The notes beneath the pieces are model-generated. The model was given only the letters and a program-made list of their open reading frames with translations. It did not search any database and was not told the origin of the DNA. Of a DNA stretch of 28,391 nucleotides, positions 8,868-16,090 are shown in pieces (positions within the stretch are counted from its first letter, which is position 1; each line of letters opens with the position of its first letter). This DNA is from Pseudomonadota bacterium (lineage in GTDB: Bacteria > Pseudomonadota > Gammaproteobacteria > Burkholderiales > Thiobacillaceae), in NCBI GenBank assembly GCA_030836725.1, contig JAUPLV010000005.1, positions 1 through 28,391 of the forward strand, in the 5' to 3' direction. Both the position numbers and the translations under genes were made by a program.

Positions 8868-9377
8868 ATGAATTCCAACCCCTTGTCGTTTATAGGAGTT
8901 GCCGTCCTGGTGACAGCACTGTCGGCCAGCAATAAGGTCGATGCAGCCGATCCTGGAAATGTATCCGCCGAATCCTTGTCCGGGGCAAGCGAGCGTGTTC
9001 TCCAGACCGGCGCCCAGATACGGGCTGATGTCGAGGCGATGCGGGAGGCGCGCCGCAAACGCGCAGCCATGGAGGCCAGGCAAAAGGAGGAGGACAAAAA
9101 GGAAGCGGAACGGGCTCGCCTTCAGGCTCAAAAAGACGCGGAACAGCTGGCGGCGGCCAAGGAAGTAAAACAGCGTCAAGCCATGGAGGCTGCCCAGGCC
9201 CAGGCTCGGAAAGAAGCGGCGGAACGTGCGGCCAAGGCGGAGCGCGAACGCAAGCTGGCTTTGGAAGAACAGCGGGCGCTGGAAGAAAAAATAGCCAAAG
9301 ACTTGACCGCCAAGGTGGGGAAAGAAAAAGCCGATCTTCTGCTGGGAGGCGAGGCGGAGGTTGGAGTCGACTGGTGA
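8868..9377 (+). CDS. Exported alanine/lysine/glutamate-rich coiled-coil protein
   Basis: This 169-residue protein has an N-terminal Sec signal peptide (about residues 1-26, ending near NKVDA before ADPG). From about residue 55 to 150 it is a nearly unbroken charged alpha-helix rich in Ala, Lys, Glu, Gln and Arg, similar in composition to the TolA rod. No catalytic motif is visible. The ATG at 8868 is chosen because it begins the signal peptide; an in-frame ATG at 8826 would add 14 residues before it, and neither has a strong Shine-Dalgarno. It lies 142 bp upstream of fccA on the same strand. It could be a periplasmic spacer or scaffold, but an association with FccAB is only inferred from position. 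Low-complexity composition makes homology calls unreliable. Confidence 0.75.
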   Translation: MNSNPLSFIGVAVLVTALSASNKVDAADPGNVSAESLSGASERVLQTGAQIRADVEAMREARRKRAAMEARQKEEDKKEAERARLQAQKDAEQLAAAKEVKQRQAMEAAQAQARKEAAERAAKAERERKLALEEQRALEEKIAKDLTAKVGKEKADLLLGGEAEVGVDW

Positions 9378-9519
9378 ACCACGTAGTAAATATGTGTAGT
9401 ATTCAGGAATTGTCGATAATGAAGGCAAGGTTTGCTTGAAGTGCCGTGTCGGGGTTGGGCTTGCACGGGCAAGCCACGGGTGTATCCCGGTTTGTTGTGA
9501 CGTTAGAAAAGGAGGATGT

Positions 9520-9855
9520 ATGGCAATAACATGGAAAAACGAGAAGATCATTGGAGCTGCATTGGTCGGCTTTGCGGGGATGCTGGGCGTATCGGCGGCT
9601 CAGGCGCAGGAGATATCGCGCGCTGCCGTCGTTGCCGCGACCTGTTTCACCTGTCATGGCACCAATGGCGTGAGTCCCGGCTCGATCCCGAGCATCAACG
9701 AAATCCCTCCAGATCGCATGGTCAGCATTCTTCAAGGTTTCCGTTCAGGGCAACGCGCGTCCACGGTGATGGGCCGCCATGCCAGCGGATACACTGAGGT
9801 AGAGATCGCGGAAGTGGCGAATTATCTTGGCAACCTTCAGAAGCAGGGGAAATAA
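9520..9855 (+). CDS. fccA: Flavocytochrome c sulfide dehydrogenase, monoheme cytochrome subunit
   Basis: This 111-residue periplasmic class I cytochrome c has a signal peptide (about residues 1-29, ending SAAQA) and one heme-binding motif, CFTCH (C42, C45, H46). M84 in the VMGRHASGY segment is the likely axial ligand, followed by the C-terminal helix EIAEVANYL. It accepts electrons from the flavoprotein FccB, encoded 2 bp downstream, during oxidation of sulfide to sulfur. The start at 9520 is chosen over an in-frame ATG at 9436 because a perfect GGAGG lies about 5 nt upstream and the signal peptide begins there. The subunit is monoheme, unlike the diheme FccA of Allochromatium. A GATAAT at 9415-9420 could be a -10 element. 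Confidence 0.9.
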   Translation: MAITWKNEKIIGAALVGFAGMLGVSAAQAQEISRAAVVAATCFTCHGTNGVSPGSIPSINEIPPDRMVSILQGFRSGQRASTVMGRHASGYTEVEIAEVANYLGNLQKQGK

Positions 9856-9857
9856 AG

Positions 9858-11162
9858 ATGGCTGAAATTTCACGTAGGAATTTTGTAAAACTGATCGGCG
9901 CCGGCGGCGCGGCATCGGCCATGAGCCTGACCGGTTGCGCGGCATTGTCCCGCGAGCCTGCCAAGCCCGCCCCACGCGTGGTGGTCATCGGCGGCGGCTT
10001 CGGCGGCGCCACCTGCGCCAAGTATCTGCGTATCTATGACCCATCGCTGAATGTCACGATGATCGAGCAGAATGCCAACTACATAACCTGTCCGGGCACC
10101 AACATGGTGCTGGGCGGTTTTCGCAAGATGGATGATCTTGTCCAGAATTACAACGCCTTGCGCGGCAAATATGGCGTGAATGTGATCCAGGACCGGGTCA
10201 CGGGGGTCGATCCCGCCAAGCGGCTGGTTACGCTCAGCAGCGGCAAAACCATCGAATACGATCGCCTGGTGATGTCGCCGGGGATCGATTTCAAGTGGAA
10301 CGCGATTGAAGGCTACGATGAGGCAGCCAGCCAGTTCATGCCCCATGCATGGAAGGCGGGCGCTCAAACCGTATTGCTCGAAAAACAGCTGCGTGCCATG
10401 CCCGATGGCGGAACCGTGATCATCGCCCCGCCTGGCATGCCTTTCCGTTGCCCCCCCGGTCCGCCGGAGCGGGCCAGCCTGATCGCCCATTACCTCAAGA
10501 ACCACAAACCCCGTTCCAAGGTTCTGATCCTGGACGTCAAGGAGCAGTTCTCCAAGCAGAAACTGTTCATGGATGGCTGGAACGCACTCTATCCCGGCAT
10601 GATCGAGTGGGTGCCGGGCTCCAAGGGCGGCAAGATCCAGCGTGTCGATGCCAAGGGCCTCACCGTTTACACCGACGAAGGCATGACCACCCATAAGGCC
10701 GATGTGGTGAACATCATTCCGCCGCAGAAAGCAGGCAATATCGCCGTGTCGACAGGCCTGGCCGACAAGGCGGGCTGGTGTACCGTCAATCAACTGACCT
10801 TCGAATCGAACGTGGTGCCTGGCATCCATGTGATCGGAGACTCGGCCACGGCGGGTGCCATGCCCAAGGCGGGACATACGGCGAACAACATCGCAAAAAT
10901 GACCGCGGCGGCCATCGTCTCGATTTTCCGGGGCGTCAAGCCGCCCGTTCCCTCCCATGTCAACACCTGCTACAGCCTGGTTGGACCGGAATACGGTATC
11001 AGCATGGCGGCGGTATACCGGCTTGGAGAGGATGGCGTGCTGGCGGGCGTCAAGGGCGCCGGCGGACTCAGCCCGGAGGACGCACCCAGCCTTATGCGCG
11101 CGCAGGAAGCGGGCTATGGGCGGGGCTGGTACGACAGCATCGTCGCCGACACCTTCGGCTGA
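9858..11162 (+). CDS. fccB: Flavocytochrome c sulfide dehydrogenase, flavoprotein subunit
   Basis: This 434-residue FAD enzyme oxidizes sulfide in the periplasm. The N-terminus carries a twin-arginine signal (SRRNFVK, residues 5-11) followed by a hydrophobic stretch. The FAD dinucleotide fold is at VVVIGGGFGG (about 41-50). Key cysteines match the family: C78 in TCPGTN, the expected covalent FAD attachment residue, and C198 (FRCPPGPPERA) with C371 (NTCYSLVGPEYG), which form the redox-active disulfide in known FCSD enzymes. Length is normal. It starts 2 bp after fccA, so the two are translated together and FccB would carry FccA through or meet it after export. A strong terminator follows, closing the operon. 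A SoxF annotation would be equivalent. Confidence 0.95.
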   Translation: MAEISRRNFVKLIGAGGAASAMSLTGCAALSREPAKPAPRVVVIGGGFGGATCAKYLRIYDPSLNVTMIEQNANYITCPGTNMVLGGFRKMDDLVQNYNALRGKYGVNVIQDRVTGVDPAKRLVTLSSGKTIEYDRLVMSPGIDFKWNAIEGYDEAASQFMPHAWKAGAQTVLLEKQLRAMPDGGTVIIAPPGMPFRCPPGPPERASLIAHYLKNHKPRSKVLILDVKEQFSKQKLFMDGWNALYPGMIEWVPGSKGGKIQRVDAKGLTVYTDEGMTTHKADVVNIIPPQKAGNIAVSTGLADKAGWCTVNQLTFESNVVPGIHVIGDSATAGAMPKAGHTANNIAKMTAAAIVSIFRGVKPPVPSHVNTCYSLVGPEYGISMAAVYRLGEDGVLAGVKGAGGLSPEDAPSLMRAQEAGYGRGWYDSIVADTFG

Positions 11163-11180
11163 TCGTCTTGCGCAGGCCAT

Positions 11181-11208
11181 GAAAAGGGCGGCTTCGGCCG
11201 CCCTTTTC
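11181..11208 (+). terminator. Rho-independent terminator after fccB
   Basis: A perfect 12-bp stem (GAAAAGGGCGGC with GCCGCCCTTTTC) encloses a TTCG tetraloop and is followed by ATTTTTAC. It begins 18 bp after the fccB stop and separates the sulfide dehydrogenase genes from the hydrogenase operon. Confidence 0.93.
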
Positions 11209-11314
11209 ATTTTTACGTCGTGCGCACGGCACGAGCGCTTGGGCGACCACATCGGGAATGATCTAAGCAAGTTGGTAACAGCGGGTACTTGATCTTGTGG
11301 CATGATTCCTCGAC

Positions 11315-12433
11315 ATGTTCACCCATCGAGATCGATCCGGATTCCTGCCGATTGGCCAGCTGCATGCGCTGGTCGGCCGGCTTATGCAACTGGGCTACCA
11401 ATGCCAGGGGCCTGCCGTGGAAAACGACGCCATCGTCATGCGCGAATTCCAGTCGCCCGACGGCGTGCCGCGCGGCCTGCAGGCCGAACAGTCGCCGGGC
11501 AGCTACCGGCTGACGCGCGATCCGGGCAATCGCTATTTCGCCTGGGCCAATGGTCCGCAGGCGATCAAGCCGCAGGCGTTTGCGCCGAAGGAATCGTTGT
11601 GGCGGGTGGAGCGGGACGAGGCGGGCAGCCTGCGGTTTGCCGCCGTGCTGCCGTCCGCGCCGCCGCTGGCCATCATCGGCGTGCGTGCCTGCGATCTGGC
11701 GGCACTGGCCTTGCAGGACGCGCATTTCCTGCACGATGGCCGCCGCGATGCGCACTACGCCCGGCGGCGCGAACGGCTGTTTCTGGTGGCGGTGCAATGC
11801 GCCGAGCCGGGAGCGACCTGCTTTTGCGCCTCGACCGGCGACGGCCCGACCCCGAGCGCGGGCTACGACATTGCACTGGCGGAACTGGCGGACGGTTTCG
11901 TCGCGGTGGCAGGCAGCGACAAGGGCGCGGCGGTGCTGCAGTCCCTGAATCTCGTTCCGGCCAGCCCGCGGCAGATCGACGCGGCCCGCCAGCAGGGGCA
12001 GGCCGCCGCCGCGGCCCAGACCCGCAGCCTGCCCGGGCGCAATCTGCGCGAGACCCTGATGAACCGACTGGAACATCCGCGCTGGGACGCGGTGGCGGCG
12101 CGCTGCCTTGCCTGCGGCAACTGCACCGCGGTGTGCCCGACCTGTTTCTGCCATGCCGAGGTCGACGCGCCCGCGCTCGATGGCCGCTCCAGCCGGCATG
12201 AGCGGATATGGGATTCGTGCTTCGGCGAGAGCCATGGCTACCTGCACGGCTTCAACGTGCGCCCCGACATCCGCAGCCGCTATCGCCAGTGGCTGACCCA
12301 CAAGCTGGCAAGCTGGCACGAGCAGTTCGGACGCAGCGGCTGCGTCGGTTGCGGGCGCTGCATCGCCTGGTGCCCGGCTGGCATCGACCTGACCGAAGAG
12401 GTCGCCGCGCTGACCGAAGGGGAGCAGCCATGA
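11315..12433 (+). CDS. hyhB: Group 3b [NiFe] hydrogenase/sulfhydrogenase beta subunit (4Fe-4S)
   Basis: This 372-residue subunit (HydB/HyhB) carries iron-sulfur clusters that link the hydrogenase heterodimer to the NAD(P)-binding gamma subunit. Two ferredoxin-like motifs are visible: C264-LA-C267-GN-C270-TAV-C274, and C343-VG-C346-GR-C349-IAW-C353. Additional cysteines at C277 and C279 lie beside the first cluster, and the family-typical IGVRACDLAAL motif is near 121-131. In the archaeal sulfhydrogenase this subunit pair is associated with polysulfide reduction. It is the first gene of a tightly overlapping operon, and its stop overlaps the next ATG (ATGA). The 106-bp region upstream contains a TTGAT half-site at 11289-11293 but not a full FNR box. 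Confidence 0.9.
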   Translation: MFTHRDRSGFLPIGQLHALVGRLMQLGYQCQGPAVENDAIVMREFQSPDGVPRGLQAEQSPGSYRLTRDPGNRYFAWANGPQAIKPQAFAPKESLWRVERDEAGSLRFAAVLPSAPPLAIIGVRACDLAALALQDAHFLHDGRRDAHYARRRERLFLVAVQCAEPGATCFCASTGDGPTPSAGYDIALAELADGFVAVAGSDKGAAVLQSLNLVPASPRQIDAARQQGQAAAAAQTRSLPGRNLRETLMNRLEHPRWDAVAARCLACGNCTAVCPTCFCHAEVDAPALDGRSSRHERIWDSCFGESHGYLHGFNVRPDIRSRYRQWLTHKLASWHEQFGRSGCVGCGRCIAWCPAGIDLTEEVAALTEGEQP

Positions 12434-13278
12434 ACGCGCTTGGCGCCATCGATTCCGGACCGCCGCATGCCGCCACCGTGGTGGCGCGCACCCAGGAGTC
12501 GCCGAGCATCTTTACGCTGAAGCTGCGCCTCGACGAGGCGGCAGCGCAGGCGGCTTACCGGTTCGCGCCCGGCCAGTTCAACATGCTGTATCTCTACGGC
12601 GTCGGCGAGGCGCCGATTTCCATCATGTCCGACCCCGAGGAGCGGGACGGCATCGGCCACACCATTCGCGCGGTGGGACGTGTCACGCGGGGGCTGGCGG
12701 CGCTGCGGCCGGGCGACCGTATCGGCCTGCGCGGCCCATTCGGGCGCGGCTGGCCGCTGCAGGAAATGGGGGGGCGCGATGTCGTGCTGGTGACCGGCGG
12801 ACTCGGCTGCGCGCCGGTGGTGTCGGTGATTCATTATGTGCTGCGGCGACGCGAGCGCTTTGGCAAGCTGGTCATCATCCAGGGGGTGAAGCACGCCGAG
12901 GATCTGATCTGGCGCAAGCAATACGATCAATGGTCGAAACTGCCGAACACCCAGGTGCTGGTGGCGGCGAACGAGGGCGCGGCGCTATGGCCCTGGCATG
13001 TCGGGAACGTGACCGATATGTTCGGGCTGGCCCGGTTCAACCGCGAGCGCGCCGTGGCGATGATGTGCGGACCGGAAGGGATGATGCATGCCGCCGCGGA
13101 CCATCTGCTGGCGTATGGACTGCCCGAGTCGCATCTGTTCCTGAGCATGGAGCGCAACATGCAGTGCGCGGTCGGACGCTGTGGCCACTGCCAGCTCGGA
13201 GGCGCCTTCGTCTGCCGCGATGGCCCGGTGTTCAACTGGGGCGAGGTCAAATCCTTGCTGGCGCACCGGGGATTCTGA
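12430..13278 (+). CDS. hyhG: Group 3b [NiFe] hydrogenase gamma subunit (FAD/NAD(P)-binding reductase)
   Basis: This 282-residue flavoprotein of the ferredoxin-NADP reductase superfamily mediates electron exchange with NAD(P)H. The FAD-binding region includes RPGDRIGLRGPFGRGW (about 93-108), and the nucleotide-binding motif is VTGGLGCAPV (121-130). The C-terminal cluster motif C246-AVGR-C251-GH-C254 plus C262 is the [2Fe-2S] site shared with dihydroorotate dehydrogenase PyrK-like proteins. The start at 12430 overlaps the hyhB stop as ATGA. The stop at 13276-13278 overlaps another ATG (TGATG), which is the left copy of a 5-bp target-site duplication flanking an inserted repeat element. Confidence 0.92.
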   Translation: MNALGAIDSGPPHAATVVARTQESPSIFTLKLRLDEAAAQAAYRFAPGQFNMLYLYGVGEAPISIMSDPEERDGIGHTIRAVGRVTRGLAALRPGDRIGLRGPFGRGWPLQEMGGRDVVLVTGGLGCAPVVSVIHYVLRRRERFGKLVIIQGVKHAEDLIWRKQYDQWSKLPNTQVLVAANEGAALWPWHVGNVTDMFGLARFNRERAVAMMCGPEGMMHAAADHLLAYGLPESHLFLSMERNMQCAVGRCGHCQLGGAFVCRDGPVFNWGEVKSLLAHRGF

Positions 13279-13487
13279 TGAACCCGGATTATCCATTTGG
13301 CCGGTTTGTGGATCGAAGCGTGCACCATGCACGCTGGACCCTGCATCTTCAGCTCCGATGGCCTGCCCTGATCGCGGGCAAGCCCGCTCCTGCAAAAGCG
13401 CGCGACCGTCGTCGCCTGTGGGAGGGGCTTCAGCCCCGATGGGCCACCCCAATAGCACGGTGCACCTTCTTCGCCGCTTATGGATAA
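13278..13487 (+). CDS. 69-codon open frame running through the inserted repeat element
   Basis: The ATG at 13278 overlaps the hyhG stop (TGATG) and opens a 69-residue frame that crosses almost the whole 211-bp element. It ends with TAA at 13485-13487, six nucleotides before the hyhS ATG. The peptide is Arg- and Trp-rich and resembles no family I know, so it is probably not functional as a protein. Its interest is that ribosomes finishing hyhG could re-initiate here and be delivered next to the hyhS start. It is included as a possible coupling frame, not as a confident gene. Confidence 0.3.
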   Translation: MNPDYPFGRFVDRSVHHARWTLHLQLRWPALIAGKPAPAKARDRRRLWEGLQPRWATPIARCTFFAAYG

Positions 13488-13493
13488 TCCGGG
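13283..13493. mobile_element. 211-bp MITE/REP-type element with 14-bp terminal inverted repeats
   Basis: The left end, CCCGGATTATCCAT (13283-13296), is the exact reverse complement of the right end, ATGGATAATCCGGG (13480-13493). The element is bracketed by direct repeats ATGAA at 13278-13282 and 13494-13498, consistent with a 5-bp target-site duplication. Inside are three palindromes: GCGTGCA-CCA-TGCACGC (13318-13334) and two REP-like hairpins. It encodes no transposase and would need one supplied in trans. It separates hyhG from hyhS, which would otherwise overlap as TGATGAA. Confidence 0.88.
13374..13437. repeat. Pair of REP-like palindromes inside the element
   Basis: GCGGGCAAGCCCGC (13374-13387) and GGGGCTTCAGCCCC (13424-13437) each form a 6-bp stem with a 2-nt loop. 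They are preceded or followed by the CTCCTGC and TGTGGGAG flanks typical of extragenic palindromes in pseudomonads and other proteobacteria. Confidence 0.75.
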
Positions 13494-14297
13494 ATGAATA
13501 CGCCGATGGAAAACCCCGTCAAGCCGCGCGTGGCGGTGCACAAGTTCAGCTCCTGCGACGGCTGCCAGCTGGCCCTGCTCAATCTCGGCGAGGATCTGCT
13601 GACGCTGGCCGGGCGGGTCGACCTGGTGCATTTCGCGGAAGCCGGGCCGCTCGATCCGGATGCGGATGTGGATATCGCCTTTGTCGAAGGCAGCGTGTCG
13701 ACCCCGGAAGATATCGAGCGAATCCGGCACATCCGGGCCCACAGCCGCCTGCTGATCGCCATCGGCGCCTGCGCCGTCTCGGGCGGCATCCAGGGATTGC
13801 GCAACGGCGTTTTCGGCGAAGAATGGGTGACGCGGATCTACAGCCATCCCCAAGCGATCGCCAGCCTGGAACGCTCGACGCCGATTGCCGGCCACGTGAA
13901 AGTAGACTTCGAGTTGTGGGGCTGCCCGGTCAGCGGCCCGCAAATGCTGGCGGTGGTGAATGCCCTGCTGCTCGGCGTGACGCCGCGCGACAACGCCGAC
14001 AAGGTTTGCACCGAGTGCAAGCGCCTGGGCTATCCCTGCGTCCTGGTCACGCGCGGCATCGCCTGCATGGGGCCGGTGACGCGGGCGGGCTGCGGGGCGC
14101 TGTGTCCCGGCATCGGCCGCGACTGCTATGGCTGTTACGGTCCGGCGGAAAATGCGAACACCGACGCACTGGCGGCGCGGTTCAGACGTCAGGGGCTGAC
14201 GACGCAAGCCATCGTGCAGCGTTTCCAGTCGATCAACAGCCAGGCGCCGGCGTTCCTCGCGGCGGCCGAAAAGATCAGGATGGGCGGCGATGACTGA
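13494..14297 (+). CDS. hyhS: Group 3b [NiFe] hydrogenase delta (small) subunit
   Basis: This 267-residue electron-transfer subunit of the hydrogenase core carries the proximal cluster and others. Proximal ligands are C21 and C24 (SSCDGCQLALL), C93 (GACAVSGG) and C144 (WGCPVSGP). A cysteine-rich C-terminal part (C172, C175, C182, C191, C200, C204, C211, C214) provides the ligands for two further clusters. There is no twin-arginine signal, which fits a cytoplasmic group 3 enzyme. The ATG at 13494 is the right copy of the ATGAA target duplication; an ATG four codons later (13506) is an alternative. Just upstream is the inserted element, so the native ribosome-binding context was replaced by AATCCGGG. 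It overlaps hyhL by 8 nt. Confidence 0.93.
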   Translation: MNTPMENPVKPRVAVHKFSSCDGCQLALLNLGEDLLTLAGRVDLVHFAEAGPLDPDADVDIAFVEGSVSTPEDIERIRHIRAHSRLLIAIGACAVSGGIQGLRNGVFGEEWVTRIYSHPQAIASLERSTPIAGHVKVDFELWGCPVSGPQMLAVVNALLLGVTPRDNADKVCTECKRLGYPCVLVTRGIACMGPVTRAGCGALCPGIGRDCYGCYGPAENANTDALAARFRRQGLTTQAIVQRFQSINSQAPAFLAAAEKIRMGGDD

Positions 14298-15591
14298 ACA
14301 GAAACGAACGGTTTCAATTCACGTTCCCGTGCTCGCCCGGGTGGAAGGCGAGGGCGCGCTCGACCTGCGCATCGAGGCGGGGGACATCGCCGAATTGCGC
14401 CTGCGCATCTTCGAGCCGCCGCGTTTCTTCGAGAAATTCCTGGAAGGCCGCCACTACACGGAAATCCCCGATCTGGTGGCGCGAATCTGCGGCATCTGCC
14501 CGGTGGCGTATCAGGTCACCGCGGCGCAGGCGCTGGAACAGCTGTTCCATGTCGACATCGGCCCGTGGGCGCGCGACATGCGCCGGGTGTTCTACTGTGG
14601 CGAGTGGATCCAGAGCCACAGCCTGCACATCCACCTCCTGGCCGCACCGGATTTTTTTGGCTGCAAAAGCGCCATCGACCTGGCGCGCATCGCGCCCGAT
14701 GAAGTGCGCCGCGGGCTGCGTATTCAGGCGCTCGGCAACGAGCTGATGGACCTGTTCGGCGCCCGCTCGGTGCATCCGGTGGGGCTGCGCGTCGGCGGCT
14801 TCCATGCCGCGCCCTCGCTGTCCCGCATCAAGGAGGTCCGGGAAAAGCTTCGCGCCGCGCTGCCCGAGGCCGAAGCCCTGATCCGCTGGACAGCGGGCAT
14901 CGCGGTGCCGCGGGACGACCAGGCCTTTGTTTCGGTGGCGATGCGACACCCGGGCGAGTACGCCATCGAATGCGGCCGCATCGGCGCCAGCGACGGGCTA
15001 TGCATCGAGGCGGAGGCATTCGATGCCCACTTCGCCGAACGGCATCTGCCGCACTCCACCGCGCTATTCAGCAGCTATCATGACCAGCCCTATCTGGTCG
15101 GGCCGCTGGCGCGGCTCAACCTCAACCATGACTGTCTGCCCGGTCGGGTCAAGTCCTTGCTGGCCGAATCCGGCCTGACGCTGCCCAGCCGCAACCTGTT
15201 TCACAGCCTGGTCGCGCGCGCGGTGGAAATCCTGCTGGCGCTGCACGAAGCGCTACGCCTGCTCGAAGCCTATCGCCTGCCGGACTCGCCCTGGGTGCCG
15301 GTCAGCCCGCGCGCCGGCGTCGCCGCCGGCTGCACCGAGGCGCCGCGCGGCCTATTGTGGCACCGCTACGAAATGGACGATGCGGGCCGTGTGGTCACCG
15401 CGCGCATCGTGCCGCCGACCAGCCAGAACCAGGCGCGCATCGAGGAAGATCTGCGGCTGTCGCTGCTCAACTTCGGACTCGACCAGCCGGACGACGCGCT
15501 GCGCCTGCACTGCGAAAAAGTGATCCGCAACTACGATCCCTGCATCTCCTGCGCCACCCATTTTTTGCGGATGAACGTCGAGCGCGGATGA
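14290..15591 (+). CDS. hyhL: Group 3b [NiFe] hydrogenase alpha (large, catalytic) subunit
   Basis: This 433-residue catalytic subunit holds the NiFe(CN)2CO centre. The N-terminal ligand motif is RICGICP (C67, C70), and the C-terminal motif is DPCISCATHF (C418, C421), so all four active-site cysteines are present. The final nine residues after H424 are the extension that the maturation protease removes once nickel is inserted. Size and motifs fit the cytoplasmic bidirectional group 3b (NADP-linked, sulfhydrogenase-type) enzymes. It overlaps hyhS upstream and the protease gene downstream. The hypA-F genes needed for cofactor assembly are not in this window and must lie elsewhere. Confidence 0.95.
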   Translation: MTEQKRTVSIHVPVLARVEGEGALDLRIEAGDIAELRLRIFEPPRFFEKFLEGRHYTEIPDLVARICGICPVAYQVTAAQALEQLFHVDIGPWARDMRRVFYCGEWIQSHSLHIHLLAAPDFFGCKSAIDLARIAPDEVRRGLRIQALGNELMDLFGARSVHPVGLRVGGFHAAPSLSRIKEVREKLRAALPEAEALIRWTAGIAVPRDDQAFVSVAMRHPGEYAIECGRIGASDGLCIEAEAFDAHFAERHLPHSTALFSSYHDQPYLVGPLARLNLNHDCLPGRVKSLLAESGLTLPSRNLFHSLVARAVEILLALHEALRLLEAYRLPDSPWVPVSPRAGVAAGCTEAPRGLLWHRYEMDDAGRVVTARIVPPTSQNQARIEEDLRLSLLNFGLDQPDDALRLHCEKVIRNYDPCISCATHFLRMNVERG

Positions 15592-16052
15592 ACAGGGTGC
15601 GCATCCTCGGCATCGGCTCGCCCTCGGGCGACGACCAAGCCGGCTGGCTGGTCGTCGATGCGCTTCAGGCCAGCGGCGTGCAGACAGGCGTCGATCTGGT
15701 CATCGAAAAGCTCGACCGTCCCGGCGCCAACCTGATTGCGTCGGTGGAAAACGCTGCCTGGGTCATTCTGGTCGATGCCATGCAAGGCTGCGGCGAGGCT
15801 GGCCGGATACGGCGTTTCGGCGCGAATGACTGGCCCGCATATGGCGGCGGAATCTCTAGCCATGGCTTCGGCGTGGTGGATGCGCTGACCCTGGCGCGCG
15901 AACTCGGCAGCCTGCCCCACAGGCTCGACCTCTACGGCATCGAAGCCGGTTCGGCGCTGCCGGGCGAGGAACCCAGCCTCGCGGTCAAGGCCGCTGCCCG
16001 GCGCCTGGCCGCCAGTCTTGCGGCTGAACTGGCCTCCGCTCGGCAGGCATGA
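15588..16052 (+). CDS. Hydrogenase maturation endopeptidase
   Basis: This 154-residue M52-family (HyaD/HycI type) protease trims the C-terminus of the large subunit after nickel insertion. The family's metal-sensing acidic residues are visible in GIGSPSGDDQAG (about 9-20) and VDAMQGCG (about 60-67). The conserved His lies in SSHGFGVVDAL. The ATG overlaps the hyhL stop (ATGA), so it is dedicated to the neighbouring hydrogenase. The protein is at the short end of normal for the family. Confidence 0.9.
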   Translation: MNRVRILGIGSPSGDDQAGWLVVDALQASGVQTGVDLVIEKLDRPGANLIASVENAAWVILVDAMQGCGEAGRIRRFGANDWPAYGGGISSHGFGVVDALTLARELGSLPHRLDLYGIEAGSALPGEEPSLAVKAAARRLAASLAAELASARQA

Positions 16053-16090
16053 CTTACCCTGACCCTGATCCGGCCAGCCCAGGTGGCTCC

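Noticed and set aside
9436..9519. Upstream start for fccA
   Set aside because: It would place 28 non-signal residues before a clear signal peptide, and the ATG at 9520 has a perfect Shine-Dalgarno.
11289..11302. FNR-like TTGAT site upstream of the hydrogenase operon
   Set aside because: Only one half-site is present; the partner half does not match ATCAA.
9870..11303. Long minus-strand open frame (477 codons)
   Set aside because: It is antisense to fccB and has no recognisable domain.
12927..14207. Long minus-strand open frame (426 codons) across the inserted element
   Set aside because: It is antisense to hyhG and hyhS and has no coherent domain.
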